From: Cyanobacteria bacterium FACHB-502
GTDB lineage: Bacteria; Cyanobacteriota; Cyanobacteriia; Elainellales; Elainellaceae
DNA length: 64,000 nucleotides
Reading direction: 5' to 3'
Assembly (NCBI GenBank): GCA_014695325.1
Contig: JACJNZ010000037.1
Coordinates: 1 to 64,000, forward strand
Translations under genes and position numbers: made by a program
Shown here: piece after piece, positions 55,471 through 64,000 of the stretch
Layout: every line of letters begins with the position of its first letter
How positions within the stretch are numbered: the stretch's first letter is position 1
Notes under the pieces: generated by a model
What the model was told of the DNA's origin: nothing
Seen by the model: only the letters and a program-made list of their open reading frames with translations
Database searches by the model: none

Positions 55471-57627
55471 TTACCGACCGTTTGCGACCAGTCCCAGCAG
55501 GCGGGCGCGAGCATGGCTCAAACTCTGGATCGCCTTTGCGGCCGCGGCTTTGTCCGTTTTATGCAGGCGCACGACCAGAAGCAGACTGTCAGCGTGGACA
55601 GAGAGCTGAAGCGCATCTGCCAGTCCATTCACAGGGGGAGCGTCGTAGATCACCAGATCGAAGGTGTCTTTTAGCTTGTTTGCTAGGGCATGCATTCTGG
55701 GCGATGAAAAAACCTGAATGGGATCAAGCGTTGTTTCCCCGCTCGGCAGGATGTAGAGGGGACTGTCCGGAAGCGGCTGCTGAATCACGTCTTTCAGAAC
55801 CAGATTTGAGGAGAAAAGCTCCCCTAAGCCTCTTGTTTCCGGGAGCTGGAGCCGGGCTTGAAGCTGGGATCGTCTTAAATCAGTATCCACCAGCAAGACT
55901 CGTTGCCCCATTGATGCTGCAGTTTGGGCGAGATACCACGCTATCGTCGATTTGCCGTCTCCTGCCTGAGCAGAAGTAATGACGATCGTTTGCATCGACT
56001 GCCCAGAGCTAGACTGCATCATTTGCAGATTGGTTTGCAGCAGTTTAAAGGATTCCTCAAATTCAAACACATCGTAATCATCGGGCTGAGGCATAAACGG
56101 CAGGCTGCTGCTGAGGCTCTTGCGGATTGCTCTAAGCTGGGTTTTGATCTTTCGCAAAAAGTTCTTTCGACGCCGCGAGCGGACGCTGTACTCCACACCC
56201 AACAGATCAGACTGCAGCGGAATTACTGCCAGAACGGGCAGCTTAAACTTGCGGCTGAGGGCGTCTGCGGTGTGGAATGTCTTGTCCATTTTCTCCACCA
56301 GGAAAGCAGTAGCCACACCGAGCGCAAGGCTAGCAGCAACCCCAATGAGTAAACTGCGAGTCGTATCGGGACCGCGACTGGCAGCAAGCTGTGGCGGCGG
56401 CTCCACAAGCTGCCAGGGAATTTCTTTTTGTGCCGCTTCTACCTGGAGGTTTTCCCGCGTGGCTAAAAACCGATTCAAGCTTTCGGTAGCAATCTGGAGT
56501 TCGCGCTGCAAGTCGGTATACTGGCGAGAAAGCCCGGGAATTTGCTGAAACTCCTGGTCGAGCGTGTTTTGAGTTTCAGCGATCGCCTGCTGCTGGACTT
56601 GCAGAATTTGAATTCGATTACTAATTTCTGCTGCCTTGCCGCCGATCGCTTGACGTGCCTCACTGCCGAGTAGCCCCAACACATTTGCCTGTTTTTCGCG
56701 CAGTACTCGAATGGTGAGACTGTCATCCTGAAAACGCGTTCGCTCCAGCGCAATTTGGGTCTCTAACTCTCGGAGTTGACCGACAAGCTGCTGGTATCCT
56801 GGAGAACTATTGAGTGTAGCGATTGCCCCTGTTTCTTCCTGCAGTCTAGCAAGTTCAGCCTCTGCCTGCTGTAGCTGTTGATCGAGTTCAAGCTGCTGCT
56901 GGGCAAGCTGTTCAGATTGGGCAATAACCTGCCCCGCCTTGCCATCAGGGTCAAAAAATTGGTTGTTTTGTCGAAATGCTTGCAGTCTGAGTTGAAGCTC
57001 ATCCACCCGTTCCTGAGCAGAGTTGAGCTGATTCTGCACAAATTGCAGCCCCTGCCGCAGGTTAGTTTGCCGCTCGTTCAGGCTGTATGACAGATAGTCT
57101 TTAGAAAGTTGCTCCAGCACTGCCGGAACTTCTGCCGGGTTCATGCTTTGATATTGTACCTGAATGATCTTAGTGCCCCGGAGCTGGCTGATTGATAGCC
57201 CTTGCACCAAATTGTTATAGGTCAAATTGGGATACAGAGGACGCAGCTTTTCAATGCTTCGATCGAGTAAACCGGGACTTTGCAGCACTTGAATTTGGGT
57301 ATCGTAGTCCAGCTCAGAAGATGGATTGTTATTGTTGTTGCTGCCATCCGCTAGTTGAGCATTAACGTTGTTAACTGGCTCAACAAGGAGCCGGAACTGA
57401 CCCACATATTCTGACTGCTGCTGCAGCGCGGTACTCACGAAATAAGTCATGCTAATTAGCCCAACTCCGGCAATGATCCACCATCGCCGCTGCACCATTT
57501 CCCAGAAATTGATCGCATCCTCAGAAGTGCTTTGCCCCTGGGGGACGGTCGTGCCTCGAATCAGTGCATTTTTAGGCACACTGCCATTTTTTTCGATCGC
57601 GATCGGTTTCGGTTCAGCGTCTCTCAT
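55471..57627 (-). CDS. Wzc-type polysaccharide co-polymerase / tyrosine autokinase
   Basis: About 718 residues from ATG 57627 (AGGAT nine bases upstream; ATG 57639 is possible). The Wzz domain is at about 30-460: a membrane helix (WWIIAGVGLISMTYFVSTAL), a long periplasmic coiled coil (QERVDELQLRLQAFRQNNQF) and a second helix (SLLIGVAASLALGVATAFLV). The BY-kinase domain (about 520-718) has Walker A SAQAGDGKST, A' VLLVDTDLRRSQL and Walker B LVIYDAPPVNG. The chain stops at LLGLVANGR without the tyrosine-rich tail of classic Wzc, so autophosphorylation sites are not evident. Such proteins set chain length and couple polymerisation to export of capsule or slime. The Wza-type gene lies directly upstream (gap 162 bases). 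Confidence 0.93.
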   Translation of the reverse strand: MRDAEPKPIAIEKNGSVPKNALIRGTTVPQGQSTSEDAINFWEMVQRRWWIIAGVGLISMTYFVSTALQQQSEYVGQFRLLVEPVNNVNAQLADGSNNNNNPSSELDYDTQIQVLQSPGLLDRSIEKLRPLYPNLTYNNLVQGLSISQLRGTKIIQVQYQSMNPAEVPAVLEQLSKDYLSYSLNERQTNLRQGLQFVQNQLNSAQERVDELQLRLQAFRQNNQFFDPDGKAGQVIAQSEQLAQQQLELDQQLQQAEAELARLQEETGAIATLNSSPGYQQLVGQLRELETQIALERTRFQDDSLTIRVLREKQANVLGLLGSEARQAIGGKAAEISNRIQILQVQQQAIAETQNTLDQEFQQIPGLSRQYTDLQRELQIATESLNRFLATRENLQVEAAQKEIPWQLVEPPPQLAASRGPDTTRSLLIGVAASLALGVATAFLVEKMDKTFHTADALSRKFKLPVLAVIPLQSDLLGVEYSVRSRRRKNFLRKIKTQLRAIRKSLSSSLPFMPQPDDYDVFEFEESFKLLQTNLQMMQSSSGQSMQTIVITSAQAGDGKSTIAWYLAQTAASMGQRVLLVDTDLRRSQLQARLQLPETRGLGELFSSNLVLKDVIQQPLPDSPLYILPSGETTLDPIQVFSSPRMHALANKLKDTFDLVIYDAPPVNGLADALQLSVHADSLLLVVRLHKTDKAAAAKAIQSLSHARARLLGLVANGR

Positions 57628-57789
57628 GGTAAATGTCATCCTTAATCTATAGGGCACTCGGGACACTCAGCCGAGGGAAAGCGGTAAGGCAGGGGAAAAT
57701 CGAAGTGAGGAATATGGGTGAGGATGAAGGCTGGTTTACTGCAACCCTTGGAAGACATAAAACAGCGGTCGTTAAACGAGCTGTTCAAC

Positions 57790-60096
57790 CTAGAAAAGAC
57801 CAAATACAGGCAGAATACGGAAGACTGGCTCCAGGATACTTGTAGCAGTATCAGAGAAGCTTGCAAGCCCGTTGCGGCGGACGCGAATCACATCGTTATT
57901 AAAGAGAATCGGATTCGTTTCAGGATCAACGGGGCGATCCCAATCCACCTGGATGTCGCGCTGGGTTATCGTCCCGTTTGGGTTAATGCGGATAAGCTGA
58001 ACGGTGCGGCGTGACCGTCTGTTAAACCCTCCGGCAGCCAGAAGTGCCTGGTTCAGAGTCGTGTTTGCCGGAACCTCCACTGATCCAGCACTCGATGCTT
58101 CCCCGACAATATTGACGCGAATGCTGGTAGGCGAAACGTTGGAACTCGTCAGCCGTGTCATTTCCTCTGGAGTCATCGCTTCTGCTTTGGCAACCGTAAT
58201 TCGATCACCGGGCTGCAAGATCAAATCCTGACTCAGATCGCCCGCCGTTACGAGTTGCCAGAGGTCGAGCGTCGTGGTTTGCACAGTGCCGTTGCGTGCC
58301 GATCGCTGTACCTCGATCTTGCGTAAGTCTGCTTCCGGCGTGACACCGCCTGCTGCCTGGATTGCCTGCGTTAATGTGGCACGGTTTCCTGCTGCACTCT
58401 CTAATTTATATGCACCTGGACGACCGATTTCCCCAATCAGGGCAATATTGATTGACTGGGCTTCATTGGATGCCAGGTTAGATGCGGCAAGTTGCTCTGT
58501 TTCTGCGGCGTTCATGCCGTCAGTTGGCGCGATTACGATCGTATCGCCATCGCGCAGCGTCACGTTTTGGCTCAGGTCGCCCTGTTCTAGCAACGCCCAT
58601 AGATTGACTGAAATCGTTTCGAGACCGCCATTTCGCCCAGCTCGCCGCACCTGCACCTGCCGCAAATTAGCAAGCTGAGTCGCGCCTCCCGCCGTTTGAA
58701 TTGCCTGCGCTACGCTGGGCAGCTGAGCATCAGTGGATGCAATTACATAGTAGCCAGGCTGTCTCACTTCCCCAGCAACCCCAACTCGCAGAGGACGAGA
58801 CTGCGCTAAACTCACTGTGACCCGGATATTTCGCAGTTCGCGACCGTATACTGCGGCGATTGTTTGCTCTGCCTCACTCAGCGTCAATCCTGCCACTGAT
58901 ACATTGCCCACCGCAGGCAAATTTACCGTTCCATCAACCAGGACACGCTGTGGACCGCTATATTCCGGCACATTAAACAAATCCACCTGGATCTGATCGC
59001 CCGGACCCAGACGATAAGTTTGGTCGACTGCGTCAGCAGGCAGTGGATTAGTTATGGTTTGAGGCGTACGAACCGGCAGCGGTGTTGAAGCTGTGAATTC
59101 TGTTGAGCTTGATTGAGTTGAAGAAACTGGTTTTGTTGCAGGAACAACAGAGATAGCAGGCGGAGCAACTGCGGCTGAGGCAAGTTCTGAAGGTTGAGAC
59201 TCTGAAGGTTGAGACTCTGAGGGTTGAGACTTTATTGTCTGTGCAGTTTCGATCGCAACAGGAGCAGCAGAAACCGGATTTGTTGGCTGAGTGCCGGCTT
59301 GAACCGGAGCAGACTCCGTAGGCTGGGCAACAGCTTGAGCTGTAGCGACAGTAGCGTCCGTAATCTGAAGATCCGTAGTCTGAAGATCAGATTGAGCCGG
59401 AGCAGAAATAGAATCTGCGGTTTGAGTGAGATTAGGAATTGAAGGGGTATCCGTCGGCTGAATATCAGCTTGAGCTGTATCTTGAGCTGTCGCTTGACTC
59501 ACAGGATCAGATTTAGCAAATTGGGAATCGAGGGCAGCCGCCTCAGGCAAAAGCTCTTGAGCAGGGGCAGTGGATGGAGTAGCGGCAGAAGAGGTCGCAG
59601 TAGTCGCAGTACGACCGACCGCAGCAAACGTGCTTTCATCAAGACCAACTGAGCGGGCTACTACGCGATCCCAGGCAATATTTAAACGTTCTGGTATGGC
59701 CGCGACTCTAGGGGAGGGACTGGTTCGCACCGATTGCCGAGAGACTGCCTGAGGATTAGACAAGCTCACTTGAGCGGATGGTGGCAGCGGATACACCTTT
59801 GGGTCTGGCAGGTTTACGGAAGTTTGCGTTTTCTGAGTATTTGCAGTTGTAGTTAATGTCTTAGCCGATGACAGAGGACGATCGCTTCCCTGTGCCTCTG
59901 CTGCATATGCTTCTGGTGGCAATATCGTGGTTGATAGGTCAGCCACCGCATTGTTTTTTTGGGAAGCTGTCTCCGGTGAAGTTGGAGTAGACGCTGGCTG
60001 CGAAGGAACGCGGCTGTCTCCCGTGTCGTTTAGGGTCAACAGAGCAAGGGGGCAGGCAGCAAGAGCCGAGAGCTGGATCAAAGCAGAAACACGCAT
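57790..60096 (-). CDS. Wza-type polysaccharide export protein with long disordered N-terminus
   Basis: 768 residues. The start MRVSALIQLSALAACPLALL has a signal-like segment; LAAC could be a lipobox (Cys15), although it is followed by more hydrophobic residues. Residues 30-365 are low-complexity, rich in Ser, Thr, Gln, Pro and Ala, including three copies of SQPSE. The export domain starts about 370 (YRLGPGDQIQVDLFNVPEYS, DGTVNLPAVGNVSVAGLTLS) and is followed by three SLBB units (GVAGEVRQPGYYVI, IALIGEIGRPGAYKL and RVNIVGEASSAGSVEVP). These proteins form the outer-membrane channel for exopolysaccharide. The long flexible segment is far larger than in E. coli Wza (about 380 residues in total). 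Probably co-transcribed with the kinase gene downstream. Confidence 0.92.
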   Translation of the reverse strand: MRVSALIQLSALAACPLALLTLNDTGDSRVPSQPASTPTSPETASQKNNAVADLSTTILPPEAYAAEAQGSDRPLSSAKTLTTTANTQKTQTSVNLPDPKVYPLPPSAQVSLSNPQAVSRQSVRTSPSPRVAAIPERLNIAWDRVVARSVGLDESTFAAVGRTATTATSSAATPSTAPAQELLPEAAALDSQFAKSDPVSQATAQDTAQADIQPTDTPSIPNLTQTADSISAPAQSDLQTTDLQITDATVATAQAVAQPTESAPVQAGTQPTNPVSAAPVAIETAQTIKSQPSESQPSESQPSELASAAVAPPAISVVPATKPVSSTQSSSTEFTASTPLPVRTPQTITNPLPADAVDQTYRLGPGDQIQVDLFNVPEYSGPQRVLVDGTVNLPAVGNVSVAGLTLSEAEQTIAAVYGRELRNIRVTVSLAQSRPLRVGVAGEVRQPGYYVIASTDAQLPSVAQAIQTAGGATQLANLRQVQVRRAGRNGGLETISVNLWALLEQGDLSQNVTLRDGDTIVIAPTDGMNAAETEQLAASNLASNEAQSINIALIGEIGRPGAYKLESAAGNRATLTQAIQAAGGVTPEADLRKIEVQRSARNGTVQTTTLDLWQLVTAGDLSQDLILQPGDRITVAKAEAMTPEEMTRLTSSNVSPTSIRVNIVGEASSAGSVEVPANTTLNQALLAAGGFNRRSRRTVQLIRINPNGTITQRDIQVDWDRPVDPETNPILFNNDVIRVRRNGLASFSDTATSILEPVFRILPVFGLF
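59189..59233 (-). repeat. Three 15-base tandem repeats in the export gene
   Basis: gaaggttgagactct twice and gagggttgagacttt once, encoding SQPSE units in the disordered N-terminal region. Confidence 0.9.
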
Positions 60097-60973
60097 CGAT
60101 CGACCTGTAATTACGACAGAACATAGCGGATACTGCTACTTACTACAGTCCACTGAGGAAAGTTCAGGATGCCTTTTGCAGGGAAATTCGGAAAACAGAA
60201 ACTACCACGAAATTTTCACAGTCGATCGCCTTCCCAGCTTTACAAACTCTAGATAGGATATAAAGCATCTATAAATTCTCTCCAGAGGACTTTGCCCCTT
60301 CCCCGAGAAATTATGTAGTATCACAGCTATACAAGGTTTAAATCAGCGCATCTTCCGCCTCTGGGTTTCTACCAACTGAGCAGCGAGTAACCCACTCAGC
60401 AATTCCCTTCAGGTCATTCAATCAGCTCTATAGCAGACTTGCAAGGCAGAGTTACAAGAGTTTTAAGAACGGTTCTGTACGAACGATTTTGTAAAGCTGC
60501 ATCACCTGCGAATCAAACGTTCAGGGGAAGTTAACCGGATAGGGATCGTATTGTGCATCTGTCCTGCTTCTACGTTTGATATTTACGCTTAATTTCTCAG
60601 CGATACGCTAAAACTTTATCAGGAACTCGATTCGTACACTCTGCTCTCCGAGATATTACTCACGATAGTTCAATCAGTTTTTCCTGATTTGTGATTGATT
60701 CACAGTAAGCTACTGTAGCGTATCAGTAAAGCCTCTCTGGTTTCTTTGGTGGGTCTGCCAGCCGGTTTCATAAATCCGGTTTGAATTTGGTCGAAGTAAC
60801 TCAATTGTTTTGTAGGCTTATTTCTTCAGATTATTTTCATAAGTGCTCCCTGGCTTAAGAATTAAGCCTGATGCATTTTGCTGAAAAAGTATTTGAATAC
60901 GGTGTTACAGTGCATCACCACAAGCAGTATCTGCTGCATCTCCTTTATTGTTCACTGAGCACCCAAGGTCGCC
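60097..60973. other. Divergent intergenic region of the exopolysaccharide locus
   Basis: About 880 bases with no supported gene, between the minus-strand export gene and the plus-strand sugar-phosphate transferase. It must hold both promoters and probably regulatory sites. A small palindrome, gctactgtagc, lies at 60709-60719. Confidence 0.45.
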
Positions 60974-62020
60974 ATGCTCTTGACCTGCCATTCCCTAATA
61001 GTGCTATCAACTGCTATCGCATTCGTCGTTAGTTCCATCCCGCTCGTCAACCAGATTGCTCTTAAGCATCACAAGTTTGATTTACCTTCAACCCGAAAGG
61101 TCCATCAGCGTCCGATCGCTCGCTTGGGGGGAGTTTCAATTTGTCTTGGTACAATGCTGGCACTGGCTGTGGTCGGACTGTTGGCAAGTGAAAGCATTTT
61201 CTCTACTGCCGTTTCCAGCAAGGTTGCTTGGGTGCTGCTTGGCAGTTTTGCTTTTTTCCTGATTGGTTTGGCAGATGACCTTGTTAACTTATCTCCCGTA
61301 TTGCGCCTGATGATGCAGGTTTTTGTAGCAAGCGGCGTTTGGCTGGCAGGTGTCCGAATTGATTTTTTGACGCTGCCGAGTATCGGTCTGACCCATTTAG
61401 GATGGCTGAGCTTGCCAATCACTATCCTCTGGTTGGCAGGAGTCGTCAACGCAATTAACTGGATTGATGGGTTAGATGGTCTTGCCTCTGGTGTTTCCTG
61501 CATCGCATCAATCACCGTTGCGATCGTGAGCCTGTTTACTGGGCAACCGACCGTCGCCCTGGTGATGCTTGCTTTGGCAGGAAGCTTGATCGGGTTCCTG
61601 TATTACAACTTCAATCCGGCTCACATCTTTATGGGTGACGGTGGCTCGTATTTCATCGGTTTTACGATCGCAGGAATCAGCGTTGTCGGTTTGGTCAAGA
61701 GTGCCACAATTACAGCGATCGTCCTGCCGTTCCTGATTCTGGCCGTTCCAATTCTCGACATGGTTGCGGTTATTCTGGCGCGGCTCAAAAATGGGCAATC
61801 TCCGATGGCTGCCGATAAGCGACATCTGCATCACCGTCTACTCAAAATTGGGTTATCGCATCGGTTCACAGTGCTATTCATCTACACCCTGGCGTTATGG
61901 ACTGGAAGTTTAGCGATCGCGCTAGCTGGCATTCCGAACAGTGTTTTTGTCGTGATTGCCACAACGGTTCTGCTGGGATGTAGCTCCTGGCGTGCCTGGA
62001 ATCTGGCTCAACAGAGTTAG
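60974..62020 (+). CDS. WecA/TagO-type undecaprenyl-phosphate sugar-1-phosphate transferase
   Basis: 348 residues with about ten or eleven hydrophobic segments. It starts polysaccharide synthesis by moving a sugar phosphate (GlcNAc-1-P in known members) from a UDP-sugar to undecaprenyl phosphate. Motifs: KVHQRPIARLGGVSICLG (motif with RxGG), FLIGLADDLVNLSP (DD pair for Mg2+), NAINWIDGLDGLASG, FMGDGGSYFIGF and DKRHLHHRLL, the last two typical of the WecA/TagO branch rather than MraY. ATG 60974 follows AAGG. The gene diverges from the export genes, and is followed by a glycosyltransferase on the same strand (gap 150 bases), so it belongs to the same exopolysaccharide locus. Confidence 0.93.
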   Translation: MLLTCHSLIVLSTAIAFVVSSIPLVNQIALKHHKFDLPSTRKVHQRPIARLGGVSICLGTMLALAVVGLLASESIFSTAVSSKVAWVLLGSFAFFLIGLADDLVNLSPVLRLMMQVFVASGVWLAGVRIDFLTLPSIGLTHLGWLSLPITILWLAGVVNAINWIDGLDGLASGVSCIASITVAIVSLFTGQPTVALVMLALAGSLIGFLYYNFNPAHIFMGDGGSYFIGFTIAGISVVGLVKSATITAIVLPFLILAVPILDMVAVILARLKNGQSPMAADKRHLHHRLLKIGLSHRFTVLFIYTLALWTGSLAIALAGIPNSVFVVIATTVLLGCSSWRAWNLAQQS

Positions 62021-62170
62021 CCTCAGTTCTTTTTTGCGGGGTACATCTCACCATCTCTTACCGCTGCCTTTTTGCACAGCAACTGTTCACACAGCAGTTG
62101 TTTGCAGAGTAGTTCTCAGCAGGGCAAGCATCCTCAACCCTGATCCCCACGCAAAAAGCAAATCGTTTTT

Positions 62171-63475
62171 ATGAATATTAGCGACTGGCTAAAGAAGAAT
62201 CCCCAGGTCGGCTCTAGTTTTGTGAGTTCCTCCTCCGAACTGGCTGAAGCCAAAACCCGCGTCAAGATTTCCTTAGTCAATCAATTCTTTCCACCCGACT
62301 ATGCCCCGACTGGGCAATTGATTGAAGAACTGGCAAAGCAGCTTGACCGGCAAGGAGCAGAGGTAGAAGTCTTCACGGGTCAGCCAGGGTATGCATTTCG
62401 GGCAGCAAAAGCTCCTGCGAACGAAACAATCGGTCGGGTTCAGGTTAAGCGATCGCGCACATCCCAACTGTTTCCTTATCGGATTCGCGGTAAAGCGATT
62501 AACGGCGTTCTATTTAGCATTCGCGCTTTTCTCTATTTGCTAAATCCGCGACGTCAAAACAACGTTATCTTATTAACCAGCGCACCGCCTTTTTTGCCAA
62601 TTCTGGGCTATCTTGCTAGTTTGTTGTTTGGCATCTCCTATGTTTGTTTAATCTATGATCTTTATCCTGATATTGCGGTTGAATTAGGTGTAATTTCGGC
62701 AGATCACTGGCTGGCGCGCTGCTGGCAGGAAATCAATCGGAAAGTATGGCGGCGATCGAAAGGCGTGATCGTGCTAAGCCCCGCGATGAAAGATCGGATA
62801 ACCAAAATTTGCCCAGAGGCGGAACATAAGATATCAGTAATTCATAGCTGGGCAAACCCAAATTGGATTATGCCGCTGCCTAAGGAGGACAACTGGTTTG
62901 CCCAAGAGCATCAGCTCGTTGAGCCATTTACAGTGCTATATTCTGGCAACATGGGACGTTGCCACGACGTTGATACTATCTTGGATGCAGCGATTCACCT
63001 GCGTGATGAGCCAGTTCGGTTTGTTTGCATCGGTGCGGGTGCGAAACGAGAGGGGCTAATGCAAGAAGTGCAGCAACTAGGACTAAAGAACTTCACATTT
63101 CTGCCCTATCAAGATCGCCATGTGCTGCCCTATTCACTAACTGCTTGCGATGTCTCCCTAGTAAGTGTTGCAGAAGGGATGGAGAGTTTGGTTGCTCCCA
63201 GCAAACTTTATTCGGCACTGTCTTCTGGTCGTCCACTGGCAGTGATCTGCCCCCAACATTCCTATCTCAATCAGATTGTTGCTGAGGCAGGATGTGGAGC
63301 CAGCTTCAGAAATGGTGATGGACATGAACTGGCACAATTTATCCGATTTTTGATGCACGATCGCCCTAAGGCAGAAGACATGGGCACTGCGGGTCGGGCA
63401 TACTTACAGAAAGCCTTTACCCCAGAGACGATCGCCAAACAGTATTTCAAGGTGCTGCGTCGAGCGTCTGCTTAG
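62171..63475 (+). CDS. Family-4 glycosyltransferase (WcaI/WbuB type)
   Basis: 434 residues with the GT-B fold. The N-terminal half opens with KISLVNQFFPPDYAPTGQLI, a typical nucleotide-sugar transferase start, preceded by 30 extra residues; IYDLYPDIAVELGVI is another family mark. The C-terminal half has VLYSGNMGRCHDVDTILDA and SLVAPSKLYSALSSGRPLAV (the E/S..P.K..E-like donor-binding area). VLLFGISYVCLIYD-like hydrophobic patches suggest membrane contact. It would add a sugar to the lipid-linked intermediate made by the preceding transferase gene. The donor and linkage cannot be told from sequence. Confidence 0.9.
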   Translation: MNISDWLKKNPQVGSSFVSSSSELAEAKTRVKISLVNQFFPPDYAPTGQLIEELAKQLDRQGAEVEVFTGQPGYAFRAAKAPANETIGRVQVKRSRTSQLFPYRIRGKAINGVLFSIRAFLYLLNPRRQNNVILLTSAPPFLPILGYLASLLFGISYVCLIYDLYPDIAVELGVISADHWLARCWQEINRKVWRRSKGVIVLSPAMKDRITKICPEAEHKISVIHSWANPNWIMPLPKEDNWFAQEHQLVEPFTVLYSGNMGRCHDVDTILDAAIHLRDEPVRFVCIGAGAKREGLMQEVQQLGLKNFTFLPYQDRHVLPYSLTACDVSLVSVAEGMESLVAPSKLYSALSSGRPLAVICPQHSYLNQIVAEAGCGASFRNGDGHELAQFIRFLMHDRPKAEDMGTAGRAYLQKAFTPETIAKQYFKVLRRASA

Positions 63476-63974
63476 CACCTGCATATCCCTGAAAGCCGTT
63501 TCGATCAGGCAAGTACCCATCCTCCTCTGTCTAAATAAACTTGCGGTAAACTATTCGTCAGAGGATTGTCATTGGCTCAGGGATATTACTAAGATTCAGG
63601 TCAGGAAATGATCAAACGATGTCATTTTCCTCCGGGCTTTTCAGGGATTATCGCTTCTACCTTTGGTGCATTTTAGGCTACCGCAAAGTTACATTACCGT
63701 GCTGACAAGCCTGGGTACGAAAACCCTTTCGTCAGCCTGAATAGAAGCAAGAAAAGCTTCTCCTAGCACGGGAATCGGGGTGAGTTTTGATCGTTCCGAT
63801 GATTTGTCCTTGATCAAAATCGTAAATCTACCCCTGTGCATCACCAGGCTGCTTACGTTAAGCAATAACTGACCTCAGTAACTTGCACCTTTAACGAAGT
63901 AGCAGATTGGTAGCCCACGTACTTTGTTGAACGAATTTCCTTTCTACAAGCACACACTTGAGGTAGATTCAACT
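63476..63974. other. Gene-free stretch before the last partial gene
   Basis: About 500 bases with no recognisable gene, repeat or clear terminator; probably a long promoter/leader of the gene starting at 63975. Confidence 0.4.
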
Positions 63975-64000
63975 ATGAACTTTTCTTTCAAAGCACTTGC
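63975..64000 (+). CDS. Start of a gene cut by the window end
   Basis: ATG 63975 with GAGGTAGA upstream opens MNFSFKAL, which could be the basic start of a signal peptide. Only eight codons are visible, so nothing more can be said. Confidence 0.45.

Overview
The window is chromosomal DNA from a cyanobacterium, most likely a filamentous, Leptolyngbya/Oscillatoriales-like organism. Markers seen directly are a RuBisCO accumulation factor (Raf1), ferredoxin-NADP reductase with a phycobilisome-linker (CpcD) domain (petH), phosphoribulokinase (prk), a Cph1-type phytochrome with its Rcp1-type response regulator, a GUN4-domain protein, a group 2 cyanobacterial sigma factor, a DesC-type desaturase, and very frequent GCGATCG (HIP1-like) octamer cores. 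No rRNA, tRNA or CRISPR array was recognised.

Layout. 1-2.3 kb is a gene graveyard: the end of an IS5-type transposase, an ISKra4-type relic cut off exactly at the left end of a second IS whose own transposase is broken, a corA relic at the right end of that IS, and a truncated-haemoglobin (glbN) relic with an in-frame stop. 2.3-4.2 kb has a small membrane protein and raf1. 4.5-14.2 kb holds two overlapping NRPS genes, C-A-T and TubC-dock-C-A-NMT-T-TE, that together look like a complete dimodular line for an N-methylated dipeptide or an acylated version of it. 14.7-22.3 kb is a signalling block: a GAF-PAS kinase, a kinase relic, an overlapping three-gene phytochrome / response regulator / hybrid kinase operon, and a receiver protein that has lost its phosphoacceptor aspartate. 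22.5-28.7 kb has an IS1-like relic, an animal-type haem peroxidase, a DUF2993 protein, a GerMN-domain protein and a second-type EF-G.

29-38.6 kb contains a secreted-looking GUN4-WD40 fusion, a phytanoyl-CoA-dioxygenase-type protein, a PAS-CRP regulator, petH and prk (divergent, about 840 bases apart), a small membrane protein and an RsbW-like ATPase. 38.6-46.5 kb has an IS66-type relic, a PRC-barrel/DUF2382 protein, a MITE-like repeat, two strong inverted repeats, glucan phosphorylase, the sigma factor and a TPR protein. 46.7-51.7 kb is a phosphonate/selenate-type ABC transporter (fused double permease, ATPase, lipoprotein) next to a PLP lyase. 51.8-55.2 kb has a fatty-acid desaturase, a lipoprotein, proA and a zinc-ribbon membrane protein. 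55.5-63.5 kb is an exopolysaccharide locus: a Wzc-type tyrosine kinase/co-polymerase and a Wza-type export protein on the minus strand, diverging from a WecA/TagO-type phosphosugar transferase and a family-4 glycosyltransferase.

The most unusual signals are the self-contained NRPS pair with a Gly-to-Glu change in a condensation motif; a 38-base dispersed repeat inserted in frame in both an NRPS adenylation domain and an ABC permease linker; the phosphorylation-dead receiver beside the phytochrome operon; and the exported GUN4-WD40 fusion. Starts, domain edges and residue numbers were read by eye; no database search was possible.
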